In this document: positions 7,651 through 14,744 of the stretch, piece after piece
Layout: each line of letters opens with the position of its first letter
Position numbering within the stretch: the first letter of the stretch is position 1
Assembly (NCBI GenBank): GCA_910585005.1
Contig: CAJUCN010000006.1
Span: 144,944-208,943, forward strand
Origin: an uncultured Lachnospiraceae bacterium
Lineage (GTDB): Bacteria; Bacillota; Clostridia; Lachnospirales; Lachnospiraceae
Direction: 5' to 3'
Length of the DNA: 64,000 nucleotides
Program-made: the position numbers and the translations under genes
The notes under the pieces: generated by a model
Databases searched by the model: none
Seen by the model: only the letters and a program-made list of their open reading frames with translations
What the model was told of the DNA's origin: nothing

Positions 7651-7950
7651 TTACAAATAGCTTTTTCCAAACTCTTGGATAAATTCTTTTCTTGTGCCAT
7701 AGCGCTCTTCAAAGCACTTCTGGGCTTTCTGCTTAAGCACCAGATCCAGCCCGGCATTGGGGACTGCATGGACGCTGTAACTGCTCATGTTATGCCACCT
7801 TGGTTCCAACGACACCACAAAACCATATTTCTCACATCCTTTCCGGCGTCCCTTCCCGGGAAAAATATGGTGCAGCGCCACGTTAGGGCTGCCTGTCACA
7901 AAACATACGCTCAGATCATCCTGCAATACACTAAACAGTTTCTTTTCCAT
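7651..7950 (-). CDS. HNH-like phage protein (NinG/DUF968 type)
   Basis: A 99-residue protein of a small phage family related to HNH recombination nucleases: CFVTGS near residue 16, then ALHHIFPGKGRRKGCEKYG and W-HN...YSVH. Members lack the second cysteine of the classic CxxC, as here (CFVTG), so the metal site is reduced to the histidines. The ATG at 7950 sits only about one base after AGGAGGA, an unusually short spacing, and overlaps the end of the NinB-like gene, so reinitiation is likely. Probably a recombination or DNA-processing factor. Confidence 0.65.
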   Translation of the reverse strand: MEKKLFSVLQDDLSVCFVTGSPNVALHHIFPGKGRRKGCEKYGFVVSLEPRWHNMSSYSVHAVPNAGLDLVLKQKAQKCFEERYGTRKEFIQEFGKSYL

Positions 7951-8506
7951 TCCTCCTGCCTTTCCAGAGCGCTTTCATGCGCTCAATCTCATCCGGAGTC
8001 GCTGTCTCAATCCCCTGGTCCCTGGCCTCCTGCACCACACCATCAATCAAGACGGACATTTCTTCCGTATTGTATGTATGGGAACCCCGGCACACTCTGT
8101 AAAAATAGGTGTGAAGCCCATTTTCCTCTGTTTTCCCGCCACAGGGCAGGCAGTGAAGGTTTTCCTGTTCCAGCATGTCGGATACCGGGATCTGTGTCTT
8201 TAGCATGACGGGCTGGCCGTTGATATAATCCGTCTGGCCATACCTCCCGATCATGATGTTTTTACACCGGATCTTAGATATCCTTAAACGGTCTGCAAGT
8301 TTCCCCACTAAGAGATGGAAGTATGCATTCGCGTCACGGGATCTCTTTTTCCTGTGCCTTTCCAGGCGGATAGACAGTTCCCCTATCCCTTTAAGCGCCT
8401 GCAGGGCCTGCACCGGCACATCGGGCAGGGCCAGGGTCACAAGGATTCCCTTAGTCTCAAAATCTTGTGCTATCGAAACAATGTTTCCTTTACACTCCAT
8501 GCTCAT
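7931..8506 (-). CDS. NinB-like phage recombination protein
   Basis: A 191-residue protein. The central RSRDANAYFHLLVGKLA (near residue 55) is the family signature; TYFYRVCRGSHTY and TEEMSVLIDGVV follow. Lambda NinB-type proteins bind single-stranded DNA and act with annealing proteins, which fits the neighbours: a Rad52-like protein overlaps it upstream by 4 nt (ATGA) and the HNH-like gene lies downstream. Exact activity not shown. Confidence 0.65.
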   Translation of the reverse strand: MSMECKGNIVSIAQDFETKGILVTLALPDVPVQALQALKGIGELSIRLERHRKKRSRDANAYFHLLVGKLADRLRISKIRCKNIMIGRYGQTDYINGQPVMLKTQIPVSDMLEQENLHCLPCGGKTEENGLHTYFYRVCRGSHTYNTEEMSVLIDGVVQEARDQGIETATPDEIERMKALWKGRRNGKETV

Positions 8507-9039
8507 GCGCCGTTTTTCCTCTTATCAGTCTGAAATGCCATCTTATTCATGGAATCATTTTTTATTGCTAATGCCTTGATTTCTCCATCCTCAATAATGA
8601 TCTGTGTCACCCGGAACTTGTCGTATGTGGTGTATCTGCTTTTCCCGTTCTGCCCCTGGCTCTCTTTCAGGGTTACCGAATCCGCTTTGATCCAGATGAA
8701 CGGGGCTGTATACAGCTCCCTTCCAATCCCCCAGTTAAAACATGCACGCTTGAATGCGTCAGACGCCTGCCCTTTTTCTTTCTCTGTATAGCTTTCCGTT
8801 CCTACATCCTGCTTTGTCACCCACTCTTTTTTCGATTCATCATAAATGGACACGTTGCAGAACAGGTTTCCATTAATAAGTTCATGGCTCCGTTTCCAGT
8901 TCTCGGCTCCAACTGTTTCGTCAAGGATTTTCATGTCACATCTGGCATCTTTATAAAGGAGAAGGGAACATCCTTTCTCACTGACTGTGTTTACCCGGCA
9001 TTCAATGTCTTCCGCCGTCAGAAATCTAAACGGTTTCAT
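8503..9039 (-). CDS. Rad52/22-family single-strand annealing protein
   Basis: A 178-residue protein. Residues around KGQASDAFKRACFNWGIGR match the Rad52/Sak-type signature (GxxxxxAxKRAxxxxGIG) used by phages for single-strand DNA annealing. ATG at 9039 is chosen because GGGAGG lies 7 nt upstream; a longer frame to 9090 has no ribosome site. It overlaps the HD gene by 4 nt upstream and the NinB-like gene by 4 nt downstream, forming a recombination module. Confidence 0.75.
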   Translation of the reverse strand: MKPFRFLTAEDIECRVNTVSEKGCSLLLYKDARCDMKILDETVGAENWKRSHELINGNLFCNVSIYDESKKEWVTKQDVGTESYTEKEKGQASDAFKRACFNWGIGRELYTAPFIWIKADSVTLKESQGQNGKSRYTTYDKFRVTQIIIEDGEIKALAIKNDSMNKMAFQTDKRKNGA

Positions 9040-9659
9040 GCTGTTTCCTCCCTGGCGGCTTCGCCCTTCTCTGTCACCCTGCTCGCCCACATGTCTGCAA
9101 AATGCAACAGCAGGTACAGCGGCGTCTCTTTTCCTGAAATCTGATATTTAAAATTTCCATAGAGCCCATTGTGCCAGAGGATTGCAAGTTCCTCTTCCTC
9201 TGTAAGGCTGATATATTTTGAGGCGATCTTAACTGACCTGATTTCATGATCCACTGCCGACAGTTCATCATTCACTTTAAAAGGCTTGCTGGGTGACTGG
9301 TATGGCTCCGGCTCAGGGTTTGCCTTGGTCGCCCTTCCCTTAAGCATGTTGGGTATATAGCCGGGCTTTCCATAATCGCCGCACTTCCCAAGATCGTGAA
9401 GCAGCGCACAGATGTAAATTGCGTCCTGGTCCTCTTTAGACAGCCCATCCCGGCCATTGCAGAGCAGAAATGACATGTCCTGCATAATCCCAAGCACATT
9501 TAAACTATGTTCTGCAAGCCCTCCTTCTTTCGCCAGATGGTTCCCGCCGCTGCATGGCATCTGGTAAAATCCGTTTTCCTCCATCCATGCAAGAAGTTTG
9601 TCCATGCCTTCCCGTCTGATGGGCATCAATAAATTCTCTATCCTTTCTTTCCGTTCCAT
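9036..9659 (-). CDS. HD-domain phosphohydrolase
   Basis: A 207-residue protein. EHSLNVLGIM supplies the first metal-binding His, and ICALLHDLGKCGDYGKP holds the diagnostic HD pair; a late ILWHNG and FADM continue the pattern. HD enzymes cut phosphoester or nucleotide phosphate bonds. Phage copies next to recombination genes may act on nucleotides. Metal ligands are intact, so it is probably active; the substrate cannot be inferred. Confidence 0.8.
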   Translation of the reverse strand: MERKERIENLLMPIRREGMDKLLAWMEENGFYQMPCSGGNHLAKEGGLAEHSLNVLGIMQDMSFLLCNGRDGLSKEDQDAIYICALLHDLGKCGDYGKPGYIPNMLKGRATKANPEPEPYQSPSKPFKVNDELSAVDHEIRSVKIASKYISLTEEEELAILWHNGLYGNFKYQISGKETPLYLLLHFADMWASRVTEKGEAAREETA

Positions 9660-9790
9660 CTGTTTTCCTCCCTTTCTTCCTGTTCATAGGCCTGTCTTTC
9701 CCTTCTCAGACGGTTACCGGAAGGGACGCCATACTCAATTTCGTTCCGGCAGCTATCAACCGCCATGCTGTTTTCGGTCTGCACTGTCAT
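9638..9790 (-). CDS. Small phage protein, 50 aa
   Basis: ATG at 9790 with GGAGG six bases upstream, TAG at 9638; it overlaps the HD gene by 22 bp in another frame. The product starts MTVQTENSMAVDSCRN and ends in a charged helix (RRERQAYEQEEREENRW). The start region GGAGGTATGACATGACA is the same as that of the small gene at 4967-5119. Function unknown. Confidence 0.5.
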   Translation of the reverse strand: MTVQTENSMAVDSCRNEIEYGVPSGNRLRRERQAYEQEEREENRWNGKKG

Positions 9791-9791
9791 G

Positions 9792-10043
9792 TCATACCTC
9801 CTCACTGATGTGTATGGATATCAATGACCTTGCGTTACTGTCCGCCCTGCTATATACCCAATCAGAATCATGCACGTTAAAGTTAAAGTATCCGTCCGTG
9901 CTTACTGTCATGGAAGTTAGGCAGTTAATGTTATGTTTTTTTAGCACTGTTTCCATGCTTTTTAAGACTGGCTTCATATCCTTTGCAAGTTCTCTGAATT
10001 CTTCCATGCTGATTTCTTTTTTCTTCATACCGCTTTTCTCCAT
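9792..10043 (-). CDS. Phage orphan protein, 83 aa
   Basis: Small acidic-to-neutral protein: a helical N-terminus (EEFRELAKDMKPVLKSM), then a beta-rich end (TVSTDGYFNFNVHDSDW). ATG at 10043 is preferred over 10052 because AGGAGG is then 10 nt upstream rather than adjacent. It follows the cold-shock gene with 14 nt between. No domain recognised. Confidence 0.5.
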   Translation of the reverse strand: MEKSGMKKKEISMEEFRELAKDMKPVLKSMETVLKKHNINCLTSMTVSTDGYFNFNVHDSDWVYSRADSNARSLISIHISEEV

Positions 10044-10057
10044 ATCGTCCATCCCTC

Positions 10058-10243
10058 CTACAAGAATCTGACATCATAAGCCTTGTTCCCCGCCCCTGTG
10101 TTAAAGGTAACCGCATACCCGGCGGCCAGGCTTCCTGATACCGTCTTGACGTTGCAGTAAGGGACGAAATATTTCTTTCCATCGTCACCCATAATGAAGC
10201 CGTATCCCTTCCGGGGACTGTAGCTTTCTACTCTCCCGATCAT
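10058..10243 (-). CDS. Phage cold-shock-domain protein
   Basis: A 61-residue OB-fold protein. It has both RNA-binding motifs of cold-shock proteins: KGYGFIMG (RNP1, near residue 12) and KKYFVPY (RNP2, near residue 23; host CspA has VFVHF). Length is near the 66-70 residues usual for the family. AGGAGAAAGG precedes the ATG. It probably binds single-stranded nucleic acid; in phages such proteins may act as RNA chaperones or single-strand binders. Confidence 0.8.
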   Translation of the reverse strand: MIGRVESYSPRKGYGFIMGDDGKKYFVPYCNVKTVSGSLAAGYAVTFNTGAGNKAYDVRFL

Positions 10244-10304
10244 TGACTTTTCCTTTCTCCTATGCCATAATAGGGCATAGGCAATAAATGTAATTGATTG
10301 TCCT

Positions 10305-10727
10305 TTAGGCCCTGTAACTTTCCGTGGTGGCAGGGCCTATTTTCATGTCCTGCAAATTTCCATTTACCATGTCCCTGACTACTTCCAGTTCCGTACTCTT
10401 AGAAAAATACCGTCTATGGAGTTCGTCCCACAGGACGTTATCAGGCAGTGTCTTTGCCACAAGAGTCTTTTCTTCTACTGTCATTCCCCGCATCCTGATC
10501 TGCAGTTCATCCTTTTCTAATCCGCTCATTTTCCTCTCCTTCCTACAAGATTTTTTCTTTCCCCGGCAAGGGATATTTTCCGCCTTTATGTATATAGAAA
10601 ACACTGTACAGCCCATAAGGAATACAATGGTTGCATTTACCGGGCTTGTCCCTGTTTCGATGGCGCCTACAATGCCTCCTATCCCTGCTACTGGCATCCA
10701 GAAGGCTGCTATTTTCAGAAGAACCAT
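10305..10727 (-). CDS. Membrane-headed phage protein with internal start
   Basis: A 140-residue frame. ATG at 10727 follows AAAGGAGGAGTG. Residues 1-55 contain two hydrophobic helices (LLKIAAFWMPVAGIGGIVG and ATIVFLMGCTVFSIYI), then a basic Cys-containing linker (CRGKKKSCRKERK) and a soluble end (MSGLEKDELQIRMRG...). An AAGGAGAGG lies just before that internal Met, so two proteins may be made, or two genes may have fused. A longer frame to 10802 overlaps another small gene and is not used. An 8-bp inverted repeat TAGGCCCT/AGGGCCTA spans its stop. Confidence 0.55.
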   Translation of the reverse strand: MVLLKIAAFWMPVAGIGGIVGAIETGTSPVNATIVFLMGCTVFSIYIKAENIPCRGKKKSCRKERKMSGLEKDELQIRMRGMTVEEKTLVAKTLPDNVLWDELHRRYFSKSTELEVVRDMVNGNLQDMKIGPATTESYRA

Positions 10728-10737
10728 CACTCCTCCT

Positions 10738-10818
10738 TTAACATTCCTCTCCATAATCTTCACCGTCACACAAAGGTTCCTGCATGGATACCTCAAAATC
10801 ATCCATGTTGATGGTCAT
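10738..10818 (-). CDS. Tiny acidic phage protein, 26 aa
   Basis: ATG at 10818 shares one base with the stop of the HTH gene upstream (TGATG), and the frame ends with TAA at 10738. The product, MTINMDDFEVSMQEPL followed by CDGEDYGEEC, aligns with the end of a 41-residue protein of the satellite element (41222-41347: NMDDFEISMQECLCDGEDY) but lacks that protein's N-terminal cysteine pair. It is a shortened paralogue. Function unknown. Confidence 0.55.
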   Translation of the reverse strand: MTINMDDFEVSMQEPLCDGEDYGEEC

Positions 10819-11069
10819 CACCCCCTGTCCTTAAAAAGGAAATCCAGAACATCATCTTCCGATAACCCGGCTTCCTGTATGAATATGCGGAGTTCATCAA
10901 CTGTTGTGGTCCCGGGCTGATTGAACCTCTTGTATACCGCCCCTTGTGATTTGCCTGTCCTCCGCATCAGGTTTTTATAACCCTTCCCTCTCCTGCCAAG
11001 CTCTGCCTTAAGGTTCCGCACAAACTGTTCATCTTTCTGTGTCCACTGTCCTAATATTACTCTTGGCAT
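10818..11069 (-). CDS. Phage HTH protein, first gene of early operon
   Basis: An 83-residue protein with an XRE-like helix-turn-helix (KNLMRRTGKSQGAVYKR near residue 33). ATG at 11069 has GGGAGG 8 nt upstream; a GTG nine bases earlier is less likely. As the first leftward early gene next to the repressor region it may act like a Cro-type or early regulator. Family not further recognised. Confidence 0.6.
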   Translation of the reverse strand: MPRVILGQWTQKDEQFVRNLKAELGRRGKGYKNLMRRTGKSQGAVYKRFNQPGTTTVDELRIFIQEAGLSEDDVLDFLFKDRG

Positions 11070-11239
11070 TCTTATCACCTCCCTTTCTGTCCTGTTTATT
11101 GGACACTCTCTTTGCTATCATTTAAGACATAATCAATAAATACCCAGAACATCCACCATTGTTCTAAACTTAATTACTTATTGTTCTATTGCTCTTTCCA
11201 TGCTACCCTCTTATTCTTTTATCAAGGGTTATACCCAGC

Positions 11240-11452
11240 CTATTGGGTACCTTTTGGGGGTTCGTCTAAGAAATAGTCAATAGAAACACCGAAGTAGTCA
11301 GCAAGTATTTTTATTTTATCTACCTTAGGTTTGCTTTTTCCAGATTTCCAATCTGAAAATAATGCTGAATAAATACCAGTATCTTTAGATACCTGATATG
11401 CTGTTTTATTAGTTTTTTCTAATAATTCAACAAATTTTTTGTAAGAAAACAT
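11240..11452 (-). CDS. XRE repressor A (unit 1, leftward)
   Basis: A 70-residue XRE-family DNA-binding protein consisting of little more than the five-helix domain. The recognition helix region is TGIYSALFSDWKSGKSKP and the end is ADYFGVSIDYFLDEPPKGTQ. ATG at 11452 follows AAAGGAGAAAATT. It is divergent from the rightward repressor at 11636. Its last codons lie in the duplicated flank, so it ends identically to its unit 2 counterpart (12397-12603). A Cro-like role is likely. Confidence 0.8.
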   Translation of the reverse strand: MFSYKKFVELLEKTNKTAYQVSKDTGIYSALFSDWKSGKSKPKVDKIKILADYFGVSIDYFLDEPPKGTQ

Positions 11453-11489
11453 AATTTTCTCCTTTCCTAACTTTTCTATTGATTTTAGT

Positions 11490-11611
11490 TAGAAAATCCT
11501 ATATAATATGAATAACCACAAACATACTATTTATTTCTAGGATTTCCTAACTTGTATCCTCATTATATCTAGGATACTCTATATTGTCAAGCATTTTTTT
11601 AGAATATCCTA
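11490..11611. promoter_or_regulatory. Four-site operator array of unit 1
   Basis: Four near-palindromes fit TAGRATNTYCTA: TAGAAAATCCTA (11490-11501), TAGGATTTCCTA (11538-11549), TAGGATACTCTA (11570-11581) and TAGAATATCCTA (11600-11611). Start-to-start spacing is 48, 32 and 30 bp, near whole helical turns for the last three. They fill the gap between the two divergent regulators, where promoters must lie. The motif is absent from the corresponding region of unit 2. Confidence 0.7.
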
Positions 11612-11635
11612 GGTATTTTATTGAGGGCTATGATT

Positions 11636-12010
11636 ATGTATGAAATATTTGCTGAATTACTAGAAAAAAAAGGGTTAAAAGCTGCTGATGTTACAAGAGC
11701 AACGGGAATAAAGTCACCTGTTTTTTCAGAATGGAAAAAAGGAAAAAGCAAACCAAACACTGATAAATTGATTAAAATAGCAAATTTTTTGGGTGTTTCC
11801 GTTGAATACCTTACCACTGGTGAAGAAAAAGAAGGTGGTGAAACCTATTATCTCAATGAAGACACCACAAAAATAGCGCAAGATATATTTGAAAATAAAG
11901 AATTGCGTCTTCTTTTTGATACAGCCCGTAATGCTGAACCAGAAGATTTAAAGGCAGTGCACAATATGCTTCTGGCTCTTAAGAGAAAGGAACAACGTTA
12001 TGATGATTGA
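11636..12010 (+). CDS. XRE repressor B (unit 1, rightward)
   Basis: A 124-residue regulator. XRE domain at residues 1-60 (recognition region TGIKSPVFSEWKKGKSKP), then a short C-terminal helical tail (TKIAQDIFENKELRLLFDTARNAEPEDLKAVHNM and so on) likely to mediate dimerisation. ATG at 11636 with GAGGG upstream. From about residue 61 on it is identical to its unit 2 counterpart. It overlaps the next small gene by 11 nt. Probably the lysogenic repressor of unit 1. No LexA-like protease residues are visible, so induction by self-cleavage is unlikely. Confidence 0.8.
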   Translation: MYEIFAELLEKKGLKAADVTRATGIKSPVFSEWKKGKSKPNTDKLIKIANFLGVSVEYLTTGEEKEGGETYYLNEDTTKIAQDIFENKELRLLFDTARNAEPEDLKAVHNMLLALKRKEQRYDD

Positions 12011-12221
12011 TTATCAAGTACGACTCATAAATTTCCCGAATAGTAAAACCCGTGAAACAGTCACTCCAAATAATGATGGAAGTTACACAATATTTATTGA
12101 AACATCATTATCTAAGGAGGCACAACAAAAAGCCTTTGTTCATGCTATGAAACATATTTTAGGTAATGATTTTGAAAAAATAGATATTGATAAAATAGAA
12201 ACTGATGCTCACAGTATTTAG
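12000..12221 (+). CDS. ImmA-like remnant protein, copy 1
   Basis: A 73-residue protein identical to the one at 13182-13403. Its pattern (NDGSYTIFIETSLS, then HAMKHIL, then IETDAHSI) resembles short ImmA/IrrE-type proteins that follow phage repressors, but the zinc-peptidase HExxH is HAMKH here, without the catalytic Glu. It is therefore probably not a protease. Translational overlap with the repressor suggests a partner role, perhaps modulating repressor stability. Confidence 0.6.
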   Translation: MMIDYQVRLINFPNSKTRETVTPNNDGSYTIFIETSLSKEAQQKAFVHAMKHILGNDFEKIDIDKIETDAHSI

Positions 12222-12239
12222 AAAAGAGGACATCCACTA

Positions 12240-12296
12240 ATGAAAATGGGTTTGAGAACTCCAACTCTTTGCTATCATTTAAGACATAATCAATAA
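12240..12296 (+). pseudogene. Truncated 5' copy of the gene at 13422
   Basis: The first eight codons (MKMGLRTP) and upstream ribosome site are identical to the start of the 169-residue gene at 13422. The frame then runs into the left edge of unit 2 and stops after 18 codons. This is the scar of the tandem duplication. Confidence 0.85.
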
Positions 12297-12396
12297 ATAC
12301 CCAGAACATCCACCATTGTTCTAAACTTAATTACTTATTGTTCTATTGCTCTTTCCATGCTACCCTCTTATTCTTTTATCAAGGGTTATACCCAAC

Positions 12397-12603
12397 CTAT
12401 TGGGTACCTTTTGGGGGTTCGTCTAAGAAATAGTCAATAGATACACCAAAGTAGTCAGCAATGATTTTAATTTTATCGACCTTAGGCTTACTACGACCAT
12501 TTTTCCAATCTGACAATACAGATTGGGCTATTCCAGTATCCTTAGATACCTGATATGCTGTTTTATTTGTTTTCCCCAATAGCTCAGCAAACTTTTTGTA
12601 CAA
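12397..12603 (-). CDS. XRE repressor A' (unit 2, leftward)
   Basis: A 68-residue XRE protein paired with 11240-11452. The recognition region reads TGIAQSVLSDWKNGRSKP instead of TGIYSALFSDWK, while the end (FLDEPPKGTQ) is identical. The start is a TTG at 12603 (MYKKFAELLG) behind AAAGGCGG, chosen by alignment to unit 1. An open frame continues to 12732 but has no homology or ribosome site there. Predicted Cro-like repressor with changed specificity. Confidence 0.75.
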   Translation of the reverse strand: MYKKFAELLGKTNKTAYQVSKDTGIAQSVLSDWKNGRSKPKVDKIKIIADYFGVSIDYFLDEPPKGTQ

Positions 12604-12640
12604 TTTTACACCGCCTTTCCGTATGTTTTTCATTGCATTT

Positions 12641-12751
12641 GCTACGGAAATATGATATACTTCGTTTACCAGACAAAGTAATATACATTTCCGTAGCATC
12701 CCAAGTGATACGTTTTTCCTTGGTATGCTCATACTATACTACGTTATAACG
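12641..12751. promoter_or_regulatory. Operator candidates of unit 2
   Basis: An 11-bp perfect inverted repeat GCTACGGAAAT (12641-12651) and ATTTCCGTAGC (12687-12697) lies upstream of the leftward regulator, and a perfect palindrome CGTTATAACG (12742-12751) lies further right. Several CCGT/ACGG half-sites occur nearby (around 12617 and 12777). None resembles the TAGRATNTYCTA sites of unit 1. Confidence 0.55.
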
Positions 12752-12817
12752 GAGTAGTCAAGTATTAATCCGTTTTTTCTTAGTATTTGTCTAAATTTTA
12801 TGAGAGGTGGACAAACC

Positions 12818-13192
12818 ATGTATGAGATTTTTAGTCAATTACTCCAAAAATTTGGTGTAACTGCGTACAAAGTAAGTAAAGCAACTGGAATTTCCCAATC
12901 ATCATTAAGCGATTGGAAATTGGGAAAAGTCACTCCAAAAACAGACAATATGAAAAAGATTGCCGATTATTTTGGTGTCTCTTTAGAATATTTAATGACT
13001 GGTGAAGAAAAAGAAGGTGGTGAAACCTATTATCTCAATGAAGACACCACAAAAATAGCGCAAGATATATTTGAAAATAAAGAATTGCGTCTTCTTTTTG
13101 ATACAGCCCGTAATGCTGAACCAGAAGATTTAAAGGCAGTGCACAATATGCTTCTGGCTCTTAAGAGAAAGGAACAACGTTATGATGATTGA
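12818..13192 (+). CDS. XRE repressor B' (unit 2, rightward)
   Basis: A 124-residue regulator, counterpart of 11636-12010. XRE recognition region TGISQSSLSDWKLGKVTP; the tail from about residue 61 is identical to repressor B. ATG at 12818 with GAGGTGG upstream. It overlaps the downstream ImmA-like gene by 11 nt. Its helix shares the QSxLSDWK pattern with its own divergent partner at 12397 rather than with repressor B, which suggests both proteins of unit 2 read the same operator. Confidence 0.8.
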   Translation: MYEIFSQLLQKFGVTAYKVSKATGISQSSLSDWKLGKVTPKTDNMKKIADYFGVSLEYLMTGEEKEGGETYYLNEDTTKIAQDIFENKELRLLFDTARNAEPEDLKAVHNMLLALKRKEQRYDD

Positions 13193-13403
13193 TTATCAAG
13201 TACGACTCATAAATTTCCCGAATAGTAAAACCCGTGAAACAGTCACTCCAAATAATGATGGAAGTTACACAATATTTATTGAAACATCATTATCTAAGGA
13301 GGCACAACAAAAAGCCTTTGTTCATGCTATGAAACATATTTTAGGTAATGATTTTGAAAAAATAGATATTGATAAAATAGAAACTGATGCTCACAGTATT
13401 TAG
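13182..13403 (+). CDS. ImmA-like remnant protein, copy 2
   Basis: A 73-residue protein identical in sequence to 12000-12221 and in the same relation to its repressor (11-nt overlap). The zinc-peptidase motif is degenerate (HAMKH). Two identical copies show that the duplication is recent or kept homogeneous by recombination. Confidence 0.6.
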   Translation: MMIDYQVRLINFPNSKTRETVTPNNDGSYTIFIETSLSKEAQQKAFVHAMKHILGNDFEKIDIDKIETDAHSI

Positions 13404-13421
13404 AAAAGAGGACATCCACTA

Positions 13422-13931
13422 ATGAAAATGGGTTTGAGAACTCCAAGTTTAAAAAAATCACTTAAAGCAAGAACTACTGGACGTGCTAAACGTGCTATAA
13501 AACGTGCTGTTATTCCAGCCTACGGTAAAAAGGGGACTGGATTTATTAAAAATCCCAAGAAAGCTATGTATAATAAAGTATACCAAAAGACTACCGTTGA
13601 CGGATTAGCATCTGTAAGAAAGGTATCCTCAAATAAAAATTTGTCAAATACCAAAGTAAATAGCAATATAAAAGTTACTAACAATATAGAACCTCAAAAT
13701 AAACAAAACGTTTCTAATGTTATCATAAAAGATGGCAAAGTAAAACTTGGAGGAAAGTTCTATTCAAAAAAGACTATTTTACGATATCGTTCATTTTTTC
13801 TTATTTGCGGGTGGTTTCTTATCATATGCGGGTGTTTTTTGTTGCCAATAGGAATCCTATTTATCGGATTGGGAATTTTCTTTCTAATTTGTGCGAATTC
13901 TTATAGAAAAGTTGCTATTCAATGTGATTAG
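13422..13931 (+). CDS. Basic membrane-tailed phage protein
   Basis: A 169-residue protein. Residues 1-50 are very basic (SLKKSLKARTTGRAKRA, then YGKKGTGFIKNPKKA), a conserved signature of proteins found after phage repressors in Firmicutes. A low-complexity Asn/Lys/Val linker follows, then two hydrophobic helices (about 125-160). AGAGGA lies upstream of the ATG. It may tether to the membrane while touching nucleic acid. Function unknown; its first codons are duplicated at 12240. Confidence 0.65.
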   Translation: MKMGLRTPSLKKSLKARTTGRAKRAIKRAVIPAYGKKGTGFIKNPKKAMYNKVYQKTTVDGLASVRKVSSNKNLSNTKVNSNIKVTNNIEPQNKQNVSNVIIKDGKVKLGGKFYSKKTILRYRSFFLICGWFLIICGCFLLPIGILFIGLGIFFLICANSYRKVAIQCD

Positions 13932-14000
13932 TTTCTAATGCCATTTTCCTTATAAACGATTTACTTATAGGTATTACTATATTAAAAAGGATCTATACTT

Positions 14001-14744
14001 ATGAAAAATGCAACTAAGTTATTAAACTTATTAACCGCTTTCCTCTCAGTGATTGGGATATGTGCTGCCTCTCTAGTCTGCTTCATAGTGGCTTATACTC
14101 AAATAAATGGGGGTTTTTCTTCCAAGCGTATAACTGATCAAAGCGCTTTTATGGATCAAGCAAATAATAATATTATTATAGATCCTATTTCTTTGAATAC
14201 AGATTCAAATGACAACTCTGTATTCAAAGATTTACCTGATAATGATATAGAAAACAACTACAACACTACAGAGTCGTCGCCACTAACAGTAGATTCAACA
14301 TTAGATGAGATATGCGAACAACCTGCATTTGAATATAATACAAACTCTACTACAACAGAAACAGATTATACTTCTGATTCTGAAACCGGCGGCATCTCAG
14401 ATCCAGTAATATACAGTATGCCGGTTGAACAGGGAATTTCCACCGCACCACCCATCGAACAAAACGTGCCAAGTGATATTTACCCATATGAAGTGCCAGA
14501 AGAAAGTTCTAATCAAATAATAAATGATTCCATTGCTACTGAAAATACAAATAATTTCAACACAAATAGCACTTTGGAATCCCAAGGTTCAGCGCCAGTT
14601 ACTGATTCTGTATGGTTATCAGAAATGGGAACAAAATACCACAGCATTGATCATTGCGGTCGAATGAATCCTGATAAAGCTCGTCAGGTTTCCCTTGATT
14701 ATGCAATTAGTGAAGGGTATGAAAAATGTGATAAATGTTTCTAA
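14001..14744 (+). CDS. Exported/anchored protein with CxKC tail motif
   Basis: A 247-residue protein with an N-terminal membrane helix (LLTAFLSVIGICAASLVCFIV, about 10-32), a long Asn/Ser/Thr/Glu-rich stalk, and a C-terminal module of about 40 residues: VWLSEMGTKYHSIDHCG, then MNPDKARQVSL and CDKCF. This tail recurs in many Firmicutes surface proteins and nucleases; the His and three Cys residues suggest metal binding. ATG at 14001 after AAAGGATC. Probably surface-exposed, role unknown. Confidence 0.65.
   Translation: MKNATKLLNLLTAFLSVIGICAASLVCFIVAYTQINGGFSSKRITDQSAFMDQANNNIIIDPISLNTDSNDNSVFKDLPDNDIENNYNTTESSPLTVDSTLDEICEQPAFEYNTNSTTTETDYTSDSETGGISDPVIYSMPVEQGISTAPPIEQNVPSDIYPYEVPEESSNQIINDSIATENTNNFNTNSTLESQGSAPVTDSVWLSEMGTKYHSIDHCGRMNPDKARQVSLDYAISEGYEKCDKCF

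Larger units (their letters stand above)
11108..12264. repeat. Immunity-region duplication, unit 1
   Basis: Unit 1 of a tandem duplication. Its left 175 bp (11108-11282) match 12265-12439 with one mismatch, and its right 449 bp (11816-12264) are identical to 12998-13446. The centre, with the DNA-binding halves of two divergent regulators and their operators, differs from unit 2. The junction at 12264/12265 joins the ninth codon of the gene repeated at 13422 to the left edge of unit 2. Confidence 0.9.
12265..13446. repeat. Immunity-region duplication, unit 2
   Basis: The second unit has flanks nearly identical to unit 1 and a different centre. Left flank 12265-12439 corresponds to 11108-11282 (one mismatch); right flank 12998-13446 corresponds to 11816-12264 (identical). 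The flanks include the non-coding DNA left of repressor A, the tail of repressor B, the ImmA-like gene and the start of the gene at 13422. Confidence 0.9.

Noticed and set aside
7555..8208. Rightward 217-codon frame
   Set aside because: It is antisense to the HNH-like and NinB-like genes, has no recognisable domain and runs against the operon.
10738..10802. Upstream start of the membrane-headed gene at 10305
   Set aside because: The extension overlaps the conserved 26-codon gene in another frame, while ATG at 10727 has a strong ribosome site.
12604..12732. N-terminal extension of repressor A'
   Set aside because: The extra 43 residues have no counterpart in unit 1 and cover likely operators; a TTG start at 12603 matches the homologue.
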